From Bacillus sp. NTK034 (GTDB lineage: Bacteria > Bacillota > Bacilli > Bacillales > Cytobacillaceae), in the NCBI RefSeq assembly GCF_017303275.1, contig NZ_JAFKOJ010000002.1:682001-746000 (forward strand): a stretch of DNA of 64,000 nucleotides. Direction: 5' to 3'. Positions 54,443-63,966 of this stretch are shown here, piece by piece; positions within the stretch are counted from its first letter, which is position 1; every line of letters begins with the position of its first letter. Under the pieces are notes generated by a model. That model saw nothing but the letters and a program-made list of their open reading frames with translations. It was not told the DNA's origin and searched no databases. The position numbers and the translations under genes are program-made.

Positions 54443-55414
54443 TACCCCAATAAATTCCTTTAAAAACGAATATTCACCAATGGATTTAAACTTGTTGTAC
54501 CGGTGGTCAATCAGCTGTTCTTCAGAAAGATCCATCAATTCCTTCAATGATTGATAAAGGACCTCTCCAATTTCAGCGGCCTGAACCTTTACATCTTTAT
54601 GGGCCCCGCCCTTTACCTCTTCGATAATCTCATCAACAACACCTAATTCTTTTAAATCCGGAGCGGTAATTCTCATGGATTCTGCAGCCTTTTTGGCCTG
54701 CGTGGCATCCTTCCAGAGAATGGCAGCAGCTCCCTCTGGAGAGATAACCGAATAAGTGGAGTTCTCAAGCATGTGAATATGGTTTCCCACACCGAGAGCC
54801 AGCGCCCCGCCGCTTCCTCCTTCACCGATGACGATACAGATAACAGGCACCCTAAGGCTTGCCATTTCAAACAGATTTTTGGCAATTGCCTCACTCTGCC
54901 CGCGTTCCTCTGCGGCTTTCCCGGGATAGGCACCCTTTGTATCAATGAAACAAATTATCGGCCTTTTGAATTTATCTGCTTGCTTCATAAGCCTTAATGC
55001 TTTGCGGTAACCTTCAGGATGCGGCATTCCAAAATTTCGGCGGATATTCTCTTTTGTGTCTTTTCCGCGCTGGTGCCCGATGACAGTAACCGGAAGGCCC
55101 CTAAACTTTGCAATGCCTCCAACAATGGCTTCGTCATCCCCAAAAGCACGATCTCCATGACACTCGAAAAAATCCTCAAAAAGATAGGAGATATAGTCCT
55201 GGGTGGTTGGCCTTGCGGGATGTCTTGCAATCTGCACACGATCCCACGGTTTCATATTTTCATATATATCGGTTTCTAATTTTTCCAAGCGCGCTTCCAG
55301 CTTTTCTATCTCAGAGGATAGGTCTACATCGGCTGTTTTTGTGAACTCTTTTAATTCAGCAATCTTTTTTTTCAGTTCCATAACCGGGCGTTCAAATTCT
55401 AATTCTCCTGCCAT
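54437..55414 (-). CDS. accA: Acetyl-CoA carboxylase, carboxyltransferase alpha subunit
   Basis: With AccD, transfers carboxyl from biotin to acetyl-CoA, giving malonyl-CoA for fatty-acid synthesis. It has 325 residues with the crotonase-like core: [20 protein letters not shown] and [18 protein letters not shown], where the GG turns form the oxyanion hole. The N-terminal coiled coil (about 1-55) packs on AccD. It overlaps the end of accD by 16 bases and has GGAGGTGA before its ATG, so the two are coupled. Confidence 0.97.
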   Translation of the reverse strand: MAGELEFERPVMELKKKIAELKEFTKTADVDLSSEIEKLEARLEKLETDIYENMKPWDRVQIARHPARPTTQDYISYLFEDFFECHGDRAFGDDEAIVGGIAKFRGLPVTVIGHQRGKDTKENIRRNFGMPHPEGYRKALRLMKQADKFKRPIICFIDTKGAYPGKAAEERGQSEAIAKNLFEMASLRVPVICIVIGEGGSGGALALGVGNHIHMLENSTYSVISPEGAAAILWKDATQAKKAAESMRITAPDLKELGVVDEIIEEVKGGAHKDVKVQAAEIGEVLYQSLKELMDLSEEQLIDHRYNKFKSIGEYSFLKEFIGVK

Positions 55415-56277
55415 TGGAAGTCACCTCCTGGTTGATGTATCGATAGAATGGCTGATATCTTGTCCTTTAACTCTGTTCTGGGAATCACCGCATCCAATTG
55501 ACCGTGTTTTAATAAGAATTCTGCTGTCTGGAAGTCTTCCGGCAGTTCTTCACGGATTGTTTGTTCTATGATTCTGCGTCCCGCAAAGCCAATCAAAGCA
55601 CCAGGCTCCGCCAAATTATAATCTCCCAGTGAAGCAAAGCTTGCAGACACACCGCCCGTTGTCGGATGAGTCATAATGGAGATAATCAGGCCGCCATTAT
55701 CACTGAACCTTTTTAAGGCTACACTTGTCTTAGCCATTTGCATCAGGCTCAATACGCCTTCCTGCATTCTTGCTCCGCCTGAAGCGGTAAATATAATAAA
55801 AGGAACTCCCAATTCATCAGCTTTTTCAATGGCACGGGTAATTTTTTCTCCGACTACTGAGCCCATGCTTCCCATTCTGAAAGTGGAATCCATAACGGCC
55901 ACTGCAAGTTTTTGGCCATTTACAGTGCCTGTCCCAGTCACTACCGCTTCATTAATCTTTGTTTTTTCCCGATCCTTTTCTAGCTTTTCAATATAATCCG
56001 GGAAATTTAGAGGATTTTCAGATATCATGTTTGCGTTAATTTCCTCAAAGCTATTGGCATCCAAAAAGCTTTCCAAACGCTCTTTTGAATTCATGGTGTG
56101 GTGGTATTGACAGTGGAAACACACTTTAAGGTTCTTAACCAATTCTTTTGTATACATGATCTTCTTGCAGTTCGGACACTTTGTCATGATTCCTTCCGGC
56201 ACATCCTGCTTTGCCGTTTCCGATGGAATGGTTGCATATTTCTTCTTCTTCGTCTTAGTGAAAATATCTTTAAGCAA
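55399..56277 (-). CDS. accD: Acetyl-CoA carboxylase, carboxyltransferase beta subunit
   Basis: Partner of AccA. It has 292 residues. The N-terminal zinc ribbon has Cys34, Cys37, Cys53 and Cys56 (CPNC and CFHC), and the carboxyltransferase core follows with [15 protein letters not shown] and [27 protein letters not shown] precedes the ATG. About 50 bases before the start lies a perfect palindrome GTGGTCAGACCAC, identical in its core to one ahead of ytsJ. The GntR-family gene directly upstream is the likely regulator. Confidence 0.97.
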   Translation of the reverse strand: MLKDIFTKTKKKKYATIPSETAKQDVPEGIMTKCPNCKKIMYTKELVKNLKVCFHCQYHHTMNSKERLESFLDANSFEEINANMISENPLNFPDYIEKLEKDREKTKINEAVVTGTGTVNGQKLAVAVMDSTFRMGSMGSVVGEKITRAIEKADELGVPFIIFTASGGARMQEGVLSLMQMAKTSVALKRFSDNGGLIISIMTHPTTGGVSASFASLGDYNLAEPGALIGFAGRRIIEQTIREELPEDFQTAEFLLKHGQLDAVIPRTELKDKISAILSIHQPGGDFQWQEN

Positions 56278-56325
56278 GATGAAACCTCCCTGATAATCGC
56301 TGAATCATTTCCATTAATTTCAATA

Positions 56326-56338
56326 GTGGTCAGACCAC
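56326..56338. promoter_or_regulatory. GntR-type operator ahead of accD
   Basis: GTGGTCAGACCAC, a perfect 13-bp palindrome. Its 11-bp core TGGTCAGACCA recurs ahead of ytsJ (58428-58438) and fits the TGGTnnnACCA pattern of FadR-subfamily GntR regulators. Confidence 0.72.
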
Positions 56339-56439
56339 CGATTTAAAAATGAATGCCTAACTCTCCTAGGCTCTTTTTATGCTTGTCTGATTATTTAAAT
56401 ATAGAGGATATCAGCTTTAAAATCTGCAAAAAATTGTCG

Positions 56440-57075
56440 TTAGCCTTTCGACAATTTTCTCAGATTCCTATATACACGAATAACTTCAGATTCATTTCTG
56501 GAAATCAATGTCTCAATCAGCTTTGCATATTGTTCCCTGGTTACCATCATTGTCTCCAGATCCAAAGAATTATAATAATCTTTAAGGATAATCCAGATGC
56601 GGAGGAAAAGATGATTATCTGCAAGTGTGACGATTTCCAGGAAAAAGTCATCATCTGAGTAGTCTGCTTCAAGAGACCACTTTTTGAACCTAAGAAGCTG
56701 CTCTTCTCCAGCCTTTTGAATGATTAGCCATAAACAATCAAGCTCGATCAAAAACTTGGTTTCTTTAACATCTCTTATGGATTTCTTATCCTGAAGAATA
56801 AACGTGCTAAGCAGCTGTACGAGCTGATGTCCTCTAAAATCCCTCATAAAAGTCCCCTCGCCCCTCCTTGTCTCTATTAAGCCAAGAAGTTCAAGGGCTC
56901 TTAACGCTTCCCGAACGGAAGAGCGCCCGACACCCAGGCGCTCTGACAGCTCTCTTTCAGAAGGCAATCGATCTCCAGGCTTAAGTCCGTCATTTTCAAT
57001 CATGGACCTAAGCTGTTTAACAATGCCGATATAAACCTTCGTGTTATTTTGAGGTGGATTCACGTATGGAGTCAC
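56440..57075 (-). CDS. FadR/GntR-subfamily transcriptional regulator
   Basis: A 211-residue regulator: a winged helix-turn-helix of GntR type at about 14-78 (GLKPGDRLPSERELSERLGV, then GRSSVREALRALELLGL and RRGEGTFM) and an all-helical FCD-like C-terminal domain that would bind a small carboxylate or acyl ligand. The start is GTG at 57075, overlapping the ytsJ stop (GTGA), so it is coupled to malic enzyme. As I recall, B. subtilis lacks a gene here. Two identical palindromes flank its gene neighbourhood, which suggests control of ytsJ-gntR and accDA. The ligand is unknown. Confidence 0.88.
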   Translation of the reverse strand: MTPYVNPPQNNTKVYIGIVKQLRSMIENDGLKPGDRLPSERELSERLGVGRSSVREALRALELLGLIETRRGEGTFMRDFRGHQLVQLLSTFILQDKKSIRDVKETKFLIELDCLWLIIQKAGEEQLLRFKKWSLEADYSDDDFFLEIVTLADNHLFLRIWIILKDYYNSLDLETMMVTREQYAKLIETLISRNESEVIRVYRNLRKLSKG

Positions 57076-58310
57076 TCACCTTTTCCAATGACAGCAAGTT
57101 GCTTCGTTTTTTCCTTTACTTCTTCAGGATCCACTTTAATGCGGGCAACACCGGTTTCCATAGCTGCCTTTGCCACAGCGGCCGCAACTGCAGGAGCAAC
57201 ACGGGGATCGAATGGCCCAGGGATGACATAATCCGCATTCAGCTCATCCTGATGAACCAAATTGGCAATGGCTTCTACAGCAGCTACTTTCATTTTCTCA
57301 TTGATATGAGTTGCTCGGACATCCAGAGCTCCTCTGAAAATTCCAGGGAAAGCCAGCACATTATTGACCTGATTTGGAAAGTCGGATCTTCCTGTTCCGA
57401 CTACCATCGCTCCAGCCGCTTTCGCTTCTTCAGGCATAATTTCAGGAGTTGGATTGGCCATAGCGAAAATAATCGGGTCCTGATTCATGGCACCAATCAT
57501 CTCTGCCGTTAACGCTCCAGCCGCAGAAACCCCGATGAATACGTCCGCGCCTTTAATAACATCAGCTAGGCTTCCCTTCGCATTCTCACGATTCGTATAC
57601 TTCGCTACTTCATTTTTTATCTCATTCATTCCCTGCGGGCGGCCTTCATAGATGGCACCCTTTGTGTCACACATAATAATATCGCGAACACCATAGCTGT
57701 AAAGAAGTTTAATAATGGCAATTCCGGCCGCACCCGCACCGTTTGCCACAACCTTAATTTCATTCATTTTCTTGCCCGAAAGCTTCAAGGCATTCACAAG
57801 ACCTGCAACAGTCACAATGGCAGTGCCATGCTGGTCATCATGGAAAACAGGAATATTTGTTTCCTTCTTTAACCGCTCCTCTACATAAAAGCAATTTGGA
57901 GCAGCAATATCTTCAAGGTTTACGCCTCCAAATGTAGGTTCAAGAAGTTTTACAGTCTCAACGATTTTATCAACATCGGTCGTATTAAGGCAAATTGGAA
58001 ATGCATCCACTCCTGCAAAACTTTTGAATAGGACAGCTTTGCCTTCCATTACAGGCAGGGCGGCTTCCGGCCCGATATTTCCTAATCCCAGCACAGCTGT
58101 TCCATCGGAAACTACCGCGACCATATTACCTTTCATCGTATATTCATAGACAGTTTCCGGCTTATCATAAATCTCCTTGCAGGGCTCAGCAACCCCAGGG
58201 GAGTAAGCAAGGCTTAAGTCTTTGGCATTTCGCACCTGTACTTTTGATTTAGATTCCAATTTCCCTTTATTAACTCTATGCATATGCAGTGCTTCTTCGC
58301 GTAGGGTCAA
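57072..58310 (-). CDS. ytsJ: NADP-dependent malic enzyme, YtsJ-like
   Basis: Decarboxylates malate to pyruvate and makes NADPH. It has 412 residues, the short bacterial form, very close to B. subtilis YtsJ. The malate/metal region has AYSPGVAEPC and PVFHDDQHGTAIV with the metal-binding Asp pair, and the nucleotide motif VANGAGAAGIAI starts the Rossmann domain. The start was set at TTG 58310: GAGGAG is eight bases upstream, and the protein then begins MTLREEALHMH as in B. subtilis. A GTG three codons upstream overlaps the ribosome-binding site. An operator-like palindrome is in the leader. Confidence 0.95.
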   Translation of the reverse strand: MTLREEALHMHRVNKGKLESKSKVQVRNAKDLSLAYSPGVAEPCKEIYDKPETVYEYTMKGNMVAVVSDGTAVLGLGNIGPEAALPVMEGKAVLFKSFAGVDAFPICLNTTDVDKIVETVKLLEPTFGGVNLEDIAAPNCFYVEERLKKETNIPVFHDDQHGTAIVTVAGLVNALKLSGKKMNEIKVVANGAGAAGIAIIKLLYSYGVRDIIMCDTKGAIYEGRPQGMNEIKNEVAKYTNRENAKGSLADVIKGADVFIGVSAAGALTAEMIGAMNQDPIIFAMANPTPEIMPEEAKAAGAMVVGTGRSDFPNQVNNVLAFPGIFRGALDVRATHINEKMKVAAVEAIANLVHQDELNADYVIPGPFDPRVAPAVAAAVAKAAMETGVARIKVDPEEVKEKTKQLAVIGKGE

Positions 58311-58427
58311 AATTTTCACTCCTCATATTCCGGATAGGATTTATATATATAAAGATAATCAACGTAGAAATATCTGCTGCCGTTCTGCTTGATTATCAGA
58401 TGGCGCAGGGCTTATCTTCCGCGTCAG

Positions 58428-58438
58428 TGGTCAGACCA
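58428..58438. promoter_or_regulatory. GntR-type operator ahead of ytsJ
   Basis: TGGTCAGACCA, a perfect 11-bp palindrome identical to the core at 56327-56337. It lies 19 bp past the -10 of the predicted ytsJ promoter, where a bound repressor would block transcription. Confidence 0.75.
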
Positions 58439-58457
58439 GTTTATTTTTCTTCTTACA

Positions 58458-58485
58458 AATATACCATAATTGTTATTGTTGTAAA
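58458..58485 (-). promoter_or_regulatory. Predicted SigA promoter of ytsJ
   Basis: Minus strand: -35 TTTACA (5 of 6), 16-bp spacer, -10 TATATT (5 of 6). Confidence 0.6.
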
Positions 58486-58491
58486 GCGTAA

Positions 58492-61400
58492 TTACTTTAA
58501 AATGACGTTATTCTGCCCAAGCACTTTCATAAGCAAATGAAGGAAATCATCTGATGGTGTAATCAGGTCCTCTTCACCCAGGCGAATGGTTTTTCGGGAG
58601 CTTTCATAATATAACACCACCTGAACCCGGCCTTCATTTTGCTTAAATAATTCTTTAAGCAAACGAAGATTTTCAGATGTTTCCCGATCCTCAGTAATCC
58701 TTAAATATAAAACCGGATCTTTATTTTGCATTTTTTCAATTGCATCCTTCACATCATCAAGATGCTGGACAATCAGCTGTTTCTTCCCTTCCCGTTCCTC
58801 TAACCTTCCTTCCGCATAGACGATGCTTCCCTGTGAGCATTGCATTGAAAATCGGTTATACACCTTTGGAAAAACAACTGCCTCCATATCACCCGTCTGA
58901 TCGCTCAAGGATAGAAATGCCATTGGCTCGCCTTTTTTCGTACGGATCTTTTTCACTTCGGATAAATATGCAACTGTTTTTGCCTTATTTGCATTTCTTT
59001 CGAGTTCAAGCAGCGGACTGGCATCCAGCAGGTGAAAAGATGATTCGTAAATTGAAACCGGATGATCTGATAAATACAGGCCCAGCACATCTTTTTCAAA
59101 TCTCAGCTTGTCCTCGGAACGGATCGGATCTACTTCGGTATATTTAGGCTTAGGAAAAAATTCATCATCCTCAAAGAAATCAGCTTGATCGTCTTCCGGC
59201 ATAACAAGCTGGGCATGTTCTGCAGCCACATCCAGGCTGGCAAGCAGAACAGCTCTATCTTCCCCAAATTCATCAAAGCTGCCTGAATAAACCAGAGATT
59301 CGAGGACCTTACGATTAACAGCTTTTGTTGAAACCCTGATGCAAAAATCAAACAGATCTTCAAAGCGCTTATTTTTCCTTGCCTGAAAAATATCCTTTAA
59401 AGCTGCAGCACCTAAGCCTTTTATGGCAGCAAGACTATATCTGATTGAATCTTTCTCTACCAGAAATGAGTAGCCGCTTTTATTAATGGATGGAGGGCTG
59501 AGCGCCAGACCAATCTGTCTAAGTTCTCCGATATATTGGGCAATCCTGCCCTCATTTCCTACGGCTGAAGTCAGCAGGGAAGCCATAAAGTAAAGCGGAT
59601 AATGAGTTTTTAAATATGCCAGCTGATAAGCTATGAAACTGTATGCAACCGCATGGCTCCGATTAAATCCATAGTTTGCAAACCGGACAATTAGATCATA
59701 TATATCATGAGCAGCTTGTTCATTATAGCCTTTCTTCACTGCTCCCCCTACAAAATGGACACGTTCACGGTCCAGCACTTCTTTTTGCTTTTTGCTGACC
59801 GCTCTCCGAAGCAAATCGGCTTCCCCCAGTGAAAATCCTGCCAATTTTGCAGCGATTTGCATAATTTGTTCCTGATACACGATGACACCATAAGTATTTT
59901 CAAGAATAGGCTTCAAATCAGGATGAGGATAATTTATCGGCTTCCTCCCATGCTTCCTGTCAATAAACAGCGGGATATTTTCCATTGGACCGGGGCGGTA
60001 AAGGGCATTGACAGCCACAATATCTTCAAAGCGTGTTGGCTGAAGCCTTGTCAGCACACTTCGCATTCCCTCAGATTCAAGCTGGAAAATGCCTGTAGTA
60101 TCTCCTTTTCCCAATAGACTGTATACTGCCTCATCATTTAGGGGAATGTTTTTTATATCAATCTTTGTGCCTGTTTTTCTTTGGATAGAGATTAGGATAT
60201 TCTCGATTAATGTCAGATTCCTAAGACCGAGAAAATCCATTTTTAATAGGCCGACATCTTCAAGATGCTCCATCGAGTATTGGGTCAGATAAACATTTTC
60301 ATGTCCCTTTTGAATAGGAATGGCCTCAACCAGCGGGTGCTCGCTGATTACAACACCGGCAGCATGAGTGGATGTATGCCTTGGCAGACCTTCCAGTTTG
60401 ATAGCCGTTTCAAAAAGCCTTCGATTTAAATCGGATTCCTGGGTGAATCTTCTTAGAGGCTCTGATTCTATGTAGGCCTCTTTGAGACTGATGCCCAATT
60501 TGGAAGGTACTTTTCTTGAAAGCATGTCCAGCTCTTTCGGATTAAGCCCAAATGCCCTGCCGACATCCCGAAGTGCAGCCTTGGCTGCAAGTGTTCCAAA
60601 CGTAAGAATTTGGGCAACATGGAGCTCTCCATATTTCCTGGAGACATACCGAATCACCTCATCCCTTCTGTGATCCGGGAAATCTATATCAATATCAGGC
60701 ATGGAGACTCTCTCAGGATTTAGGAATCGCTCAAATAATAACTGATGCTCAATTGGATCCACATCTGTAATGTATAAGACATAAGCAACCATTGAACCGG
60801 CAGCAGATCCCCGTCCCGGACCGGTTAAAATCCCATTTTCTCTCGAATACTTCATAAAATCCCATACGATTAGAAAATAATCGCTGAACTTCATGCTTCT
60901 AATTATATTCAGCTCATACCGCAAGCGTTCCCTATGCTCATCATCTGCGTGCGGATATCTGTCAGCAAAACCCTGCCAGCAGACTTCGGCCAATAGTTCA
61001 TCGGCACTCATACCTCTTACAGCAGGATATTTAGGAAGGTTCTGTTTATCCAGCTCAAGCATGACATTGCATTGCTCTGATATCTTGATCGTATTCTCCA
61101 AAGCATCCGGATAAGCGGATAACAATTCCGCCATTTCCCCGGATGATTTTAAATAATACTCATCACTCTTCAGCCGCTCTCTCGCTTCATCCTGAAGCTT
61201 CTCTCCATTTTTAATGGCCAGCAGGCACTCGTGGGCAAAAGCATCTTCTTTCTTTAAATAACAGACACTATTTGAAGCAGCCAGGCCAATCCCAGTTTCT
61301 CCGGAAAGCTGTACCAGGAGTTCATGGTTTTTTTTCTCTTCACGCAGCCCATGATCCTGTATAGCGAGAAAGAATGAATTCGGCTCGAAAAGACTGCTGA

Positions 61401-61851
61401 AAAGTTCTGCTGTTCTTTTTGCCTGGCCGAATTCACCTGCCTCAAGATATTGTTCAATTTCCCCATCAAGGCCGGGAGTTAAAGCAAACAATCCTCCTGC
61501 ATAGTGCTTTAGCCATTTAACAGGGATGCCTTCAGGCGATTTAGTCTGGACTGTGCTTGTGATTTTTAATAGATTCTGAAAACCCTGCCTGTCTTTAGCC
61601 AAAAGAACCAACGGATAAGCTTCGCCTTCGGTTATCTCGCTTAATACATCCACACAGAGGCCCAGGATCGGTTTTATGGACTGCTTAAGACATTCTTTAT
61701 AAAAGGCAACAGCTCCGTACATGACATTCCGGTCCGTTAAAGCCAGGGCAGGAAATCTGTATTCCCTGGCGCCTGACACAAGCTGTTCTATTCTTGCAGT
61801 GCTCGACAGCAGGCTATAAGCGCTATATACATGAAGGTGAATAAATGACAC
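58492..61851 (-). CDS. dnaE: DNA polymerase III, alpha subunit DnaE
   Basis: Second replicative polymerase of Firmicutes. It extends RNA primers on the lagging strand before handing over to PolC. It has 1119 residues: an N-terminal PHP domain (FIHLHVYSAYSLLSS), the polymerase core with GPGRGSAAGSMVAY and the catalytic aspartates in MPDIDIDFPDHRRDE, the helix-hairpin-helix region, and a C-terminal OB fold (about 960-1050). No proofreading domain is present. The start is set at GTG 61851 to match the B. subtilis N-terminus; another GTG three codons upstream is possible. Confidence 0.96.
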   Translation of the reverse strand: MSFIHLHVYSAYSLLSSTARIEQLVSGAREYRFPALALTDRNVMYGAVAFYKECLKQSIKPILGLCVDVLSEITEGEAYPLVLLAKDRQGFQNLLKITSTVQTKSPEGIPVKWLKHYAGGLFALTPGLDGEIEQYLEAGEFGQAKRTAELFSSLFEPNSFFLAIQDHGLREEKKNHELLVQLSGETGIGLAASNSVCYLKKEDAFAHECLLAIKNGEKLQDEARERLKSDEYYLKSSGEMAELLSAYPDALENTIKISEQCNVMLELDKQNLPKYPAVRGMSADELLAEVCWQGFADRYPHADDEHRERLRYELNIIRSMKFSDYFLIVWDFMKYSRENGILTGPGRGSAAGSMVAYVLYITDVDPIEHQLLFERFLNPERVSMPDIDIDFPDHRRDEVIRYVSRKYGELHVAQILTFGTLAAKAALRDVGRAFGLNPKELDMLSRKVPSKLGISLKEAYIESEPLRRFTQESDLNRRLFETAIKLEGLPRHTSTHAAGVVISEHPLVEAIPIQKGHENVYLTQYSMEHLEDVGLLKMDFLGLRNLTLIENILISIQRKTGTKIDIKNIPLNDEAVYSLLGKGDTTGIFQLESEGMRSVLTRLQPTRFEDIVAVNALYRPGPMENIPLFIDRKHGRKPINYPHPDLKPILENTYGVIVYQEQIMQIAAKLAGFSLGEADLLRRAVSKKQKEVLDRERVHFVGGAVKKGYNEQAAHDIYDLIVRFANYGFNRSHAVAYSFIAYQLAYLKTHYPLYFMASLLTSAVGNEGRIAQYIGELRQIGLALSPPSINKSGYSFLVEKDSIRYSLAAIKGLGAAALKDIFQARKNKRFEDLFDFCIRVSTKAVNRKVLESLVYSGSFDEFGEDRAVLLASLDVAAEHAQLVMPEDDQADFFEDDEFFPKPKYTEVDPIRSEDKLRFEKDVLGLYLSDHPVSIYESSFHLLDASPLLELERNANKAKTVAYLSEVKKIRTKKGEPMAFLSLSDQTGDMEAVVFPKVYNRFSMQCSQGSIVYAEGRLEEREGKKQLIVQHLDDVKDAIEKMQNKDPVLYLRITEDRETSENLRLLKELFKQNEGRVQVVLYYESSRKTIRLGEEDLITPSDDFLHLLMKVLGQNNVILK

Positions 61852-61942
61852 GTTTTTCACACCCTTAATTTCTCTGTATTTTCATTATAGAACGCCCGTT
61901 TCCAAAAAGAAAATATGTTCTCTTTTTAACGGGAGCTAAAAA

Positions 61943-61971
61943 ACATATTTTTCTAAGTTTGTCCATATGAT
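61943..61971 (+). promoter_or_regulatory. Possible SigE promoter of ytrHI
   Basis: ACATATT, 14-bp spacer, CATATGAT: 6 of 7 and 6 of 8 against the mother-cell SigE consensus (KMATATT / CATACANT). B. subtilis ytrHI is SigE-dependent. Confidence 0.5.
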
Positions 61972-62023
61972 GAAGTATCAAGATAATTCTGGCAGGGGCA
62001 TTCCTGCAGCGAGGATGGATGAT

Positions 62024-62362
62024 ATGAATACCCAGCCCTTTTTTTCCACTTTAATTGAGAGTTATTTTATTGCTTTCGGTGTTTTGATAGGAGGTTCAAT
62101 CATTGGAGGCATGGCTGCTTTTCTGACAGGAAAGCCTCCTTTAAATCAAATCTTCCAGATTTCCAATATGATACGCATTTGGGCTATCATTGCAGCAATC
62201 GGAGGAACCTTTGATACAGTTTACAGTTTTGAAAGAGGTGTCATGGACGGACAGACAAAGGATATATTTAAACAATTCATGCTGATTCTTTCTGCTCTCG
62301 GAGGGGCCCAGACAGGCGCCATGCTTATTAACTGGCTGACTCAGGAGAACATTTCAGCATGA
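62024..62362 (+). CDS. ytrH: Sporulation membrane protein YtrH
   Basis: A 112-residue membrane protein needed for efficient sporulation in B. subtilis (mother-cell, SigE regulon). Hydrophobic segments lie at about 10-36, 48-66 and 80-100, with the conserved IAFGVLIGGSIIGGMAAF and AAIGGTFDTVYSFERG. The start was set at ATG 62024, nine bases after GCGAGG; two more ATG codons upstream in frame lack good ribosome-binding sites. Its stop overlaps ytrI by 4 bases, so the two are co-translated. Confidence 0.9.
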   Translation: MNTQPFFSTLIESYFIAFGVLIGGSIIGGMAAFLTGKPPLNQIFQISNMIRIWAIIAAIGGTFDTVYSFERGVMDGQTKDIFKQFMLILSALGGAQTGAMLINWLTQENISA

Positions 62363-62859
62363 GGATACCGCCTTACTACCGATTGCCATCCTGGCAGCGC
62401 TTTTTAGCAGGAATGGCCATAGGGGGCATCATCAGCTGGTTTATTTTTTTATTTGTTTTTGGGCAATGGCAGGAGAGATACAGCAAAGAAATCAAGCTTC
62501 AAAAGGATGCTATTTATGAATTGGAAAAAGATAAGGAAATCTGGCAGGAGGAATTTAAAAAACTAAATAAAGAAAACCAGAAAAAACTGACTGTCCAGGA
62601 TATTTCCATTAAAATTGTCAACAGCGAAAAATATAAACTGGATTCCTTCAGTGTTTTTCAGCTGGAAGATGAAATAAAAGAGGATATTAGCATGATGGTT
62701 GCCAAAGACATCGATACTGTTTATAAAAGCAGCGAATTGATCGAGAAAATAATAGAAAATAAAACACATCGGGTAAATGAAAAGAGATACCGGGTGGAAA
62801 TTAAAGAACTGGTCATCTATACAACCGTCTCAATTGAATTGAATATTATGCTGGATTAA
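62359..62859 (+). CDS. ytrI: Sporulation membrane protein YtrI
   Basis: A 166-residue protein with one membrane segment (about 15-36, FLAGMAIGGIISWFIFLFVF) and a soluble part beginning with a coiled coil (about 42-75, KEIKLQKDAIYELEKDKE). It is required together with YtrH for efficient sporulation in B. subtilis; the biochemical role is unknown. The ATG overlaps the ytrH stop (ATGA). A terminator follows within a few bases. Confidence 0.9.
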   Translation: MRIPPYYRLPSWQRFLAGMAIGGIISWFIFLFVFGQWQERYSKEIKLQKDAIYELEKDKEIWQEEFKKLNKENQKKLTVQDISIKIVNSEKYKLDSFSVFQLEDEIKEDISMMVAKDIDTVYKSSELIEKIIENKTHRVNEKRYRVEIKELVIYTTVSIELNIMLD

Positions 62860-62889
62860 TGCCCGGCTTTTGCCGGGCATTATATTTTA
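62858..62889. terminator. Bidirectional terminator between ytrI and nrnA
   Basis: 10-bp stem AATGCCCGGC / GCCGGGCATT with a four-base loop, followed by TATTTTAG on the plus strand. Confidence 0.88.
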
Positions 62890-62890
62890 G

Positions 62891-63826
62891 TCAGCTTTGG
62901 CAGACATCCTCCAAATCTCTTACAACCGATTCCATCTCTTCCCATGAATAAATGGAAGCTCCGGCAGCAAGAGGATGTCCTCCTCCTTTGTACTTCCTTG
63001 CAATTTCATTAATTATCGGACCCTTCGAGCGGAACCGCACACGGATTTGATCGCTTTCTTCAATAAAGAAAACCCATGCTTTTATTCCCTTCACATCGCC
63101 AAGAGTGCTTACAAGCAGGGAAGCTTTAGAAGGCACTGCCTGAAATTCTTCGAGCAATTCTTTTTTCAGGATCATTACAGCAGCCCCGCTGTCTCTCATT
63201 TCAAAGTTCTGCAGCACATAGCCCTTCAATTTAACAATATTTGCATCCAGCTCGTACATTTTATCAAACAGTTCCGGCCGTGAAAAATTATAGTGAATCA
63301 GTTCACCTGCATATGAAAATGTCTTTTCGGTCGTGCTTGGATAGAGGAAACGGCCGGTGTCCCCTACTATTCCGGCAAATAACAATCTAGCCGCTTCATC
63401 AGACATTTTCAGGCCCTGATCTTTGCCGAAAAGATAAAACTCATAAATCATTTCACTGGTAGAGCTTGCGTCCGTATCAACCCACATCATATCTCCATAC
63501 GGATCCATATTAGGGTGATGATCAATTTTGATCAGTTTATTACCAGCTCCATATCTATGATCACATATCCGTTCCGCATTTGCTGTATCACAAACAATGA
63601 CCAGCGCCCCATTATATGTATCATCAGATACTTCATCCAGCCTTCTCATATAATGAAGTGTTTCTTCTTCCTTCCCGACAGTGAAGATCGATTTTTCAGG
63701 GAATGAAGCCTTCAGGATTTCAGCAAGGCCTCCCTGTGAACCATATGCATCTGGATCAGGACGGACATGCCGATGAATAATGATTGTTTCATATTTTTTA
63801 ATTTCATCAAGTATCTTCTGTTTCAT
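62891..63826 (-). CDS. nrnA: Bifunctional oligoribonuclease / 3'-phosphoadenosine phosphatase NrnA
   Basis: DHH-family phosphoesterase that degrades 2- to 5-base RNA fragments and dephosphorylates pAp from sulfur assimilation. It has 311 residues. The DHH domain carries the metal ligands in HRHVRPDPDA (18-27), VCDTANAERICD and KIDHHPNMDPYGD; the C-terminal DHHA1 domain ends with the RNA-binding motif GGGHPLAAGA. AGGAGCG precedes the ATG. It converges on ytrI, as in B. subtilis. Confidence 0.95.
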   Translation of the reverse strand: MKQKILDEIKKYETIIIHRHVRPDPDAYGSQGGLAEILKASFPEKSIFTVGKEEETLHYMRRLDEVSDDTYNGALVIVCDTANAERICDHRYGAGNKLIKIDHHPNMDPYGDMMWVDTDASSTSEMIYEFYLFGKDQGLKMSDEAARLLFAGIVGDTGRFLYPSTTEKTFSYAGELIHYNFSRPELFDKMYELDANIVKLKGYVLQNFEMRDSGAAVMILKKELLEEFQAVPSKASLLVSTLGDVKGIKAWVFFIEESDQIRVRFRSKGPIINEIARKYKGGGHPLAAGASIYSWEEMESVVRDLEDVCQS

Positions 63827-63966
63827 GGCGCGCTCCTTTTTTCTGAATACTACTTTATTTTTACCATATCATCGTGAAAAGAAAAAGAAAACACAGCACG
63901 CTTATGGCAATTTTTTAATAATGCAGGTAGAATAATAAGAGATTGTCGAAATTTGGAGGTTATGAG

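Noticed and set aside
54224..54463. 79-codon frame on the plus strand between pfkA and accA.
   Set aside because: It runs through the accA terminator into the end of accA, has no convincing ribosome-binding site, and resembles nothing I know.
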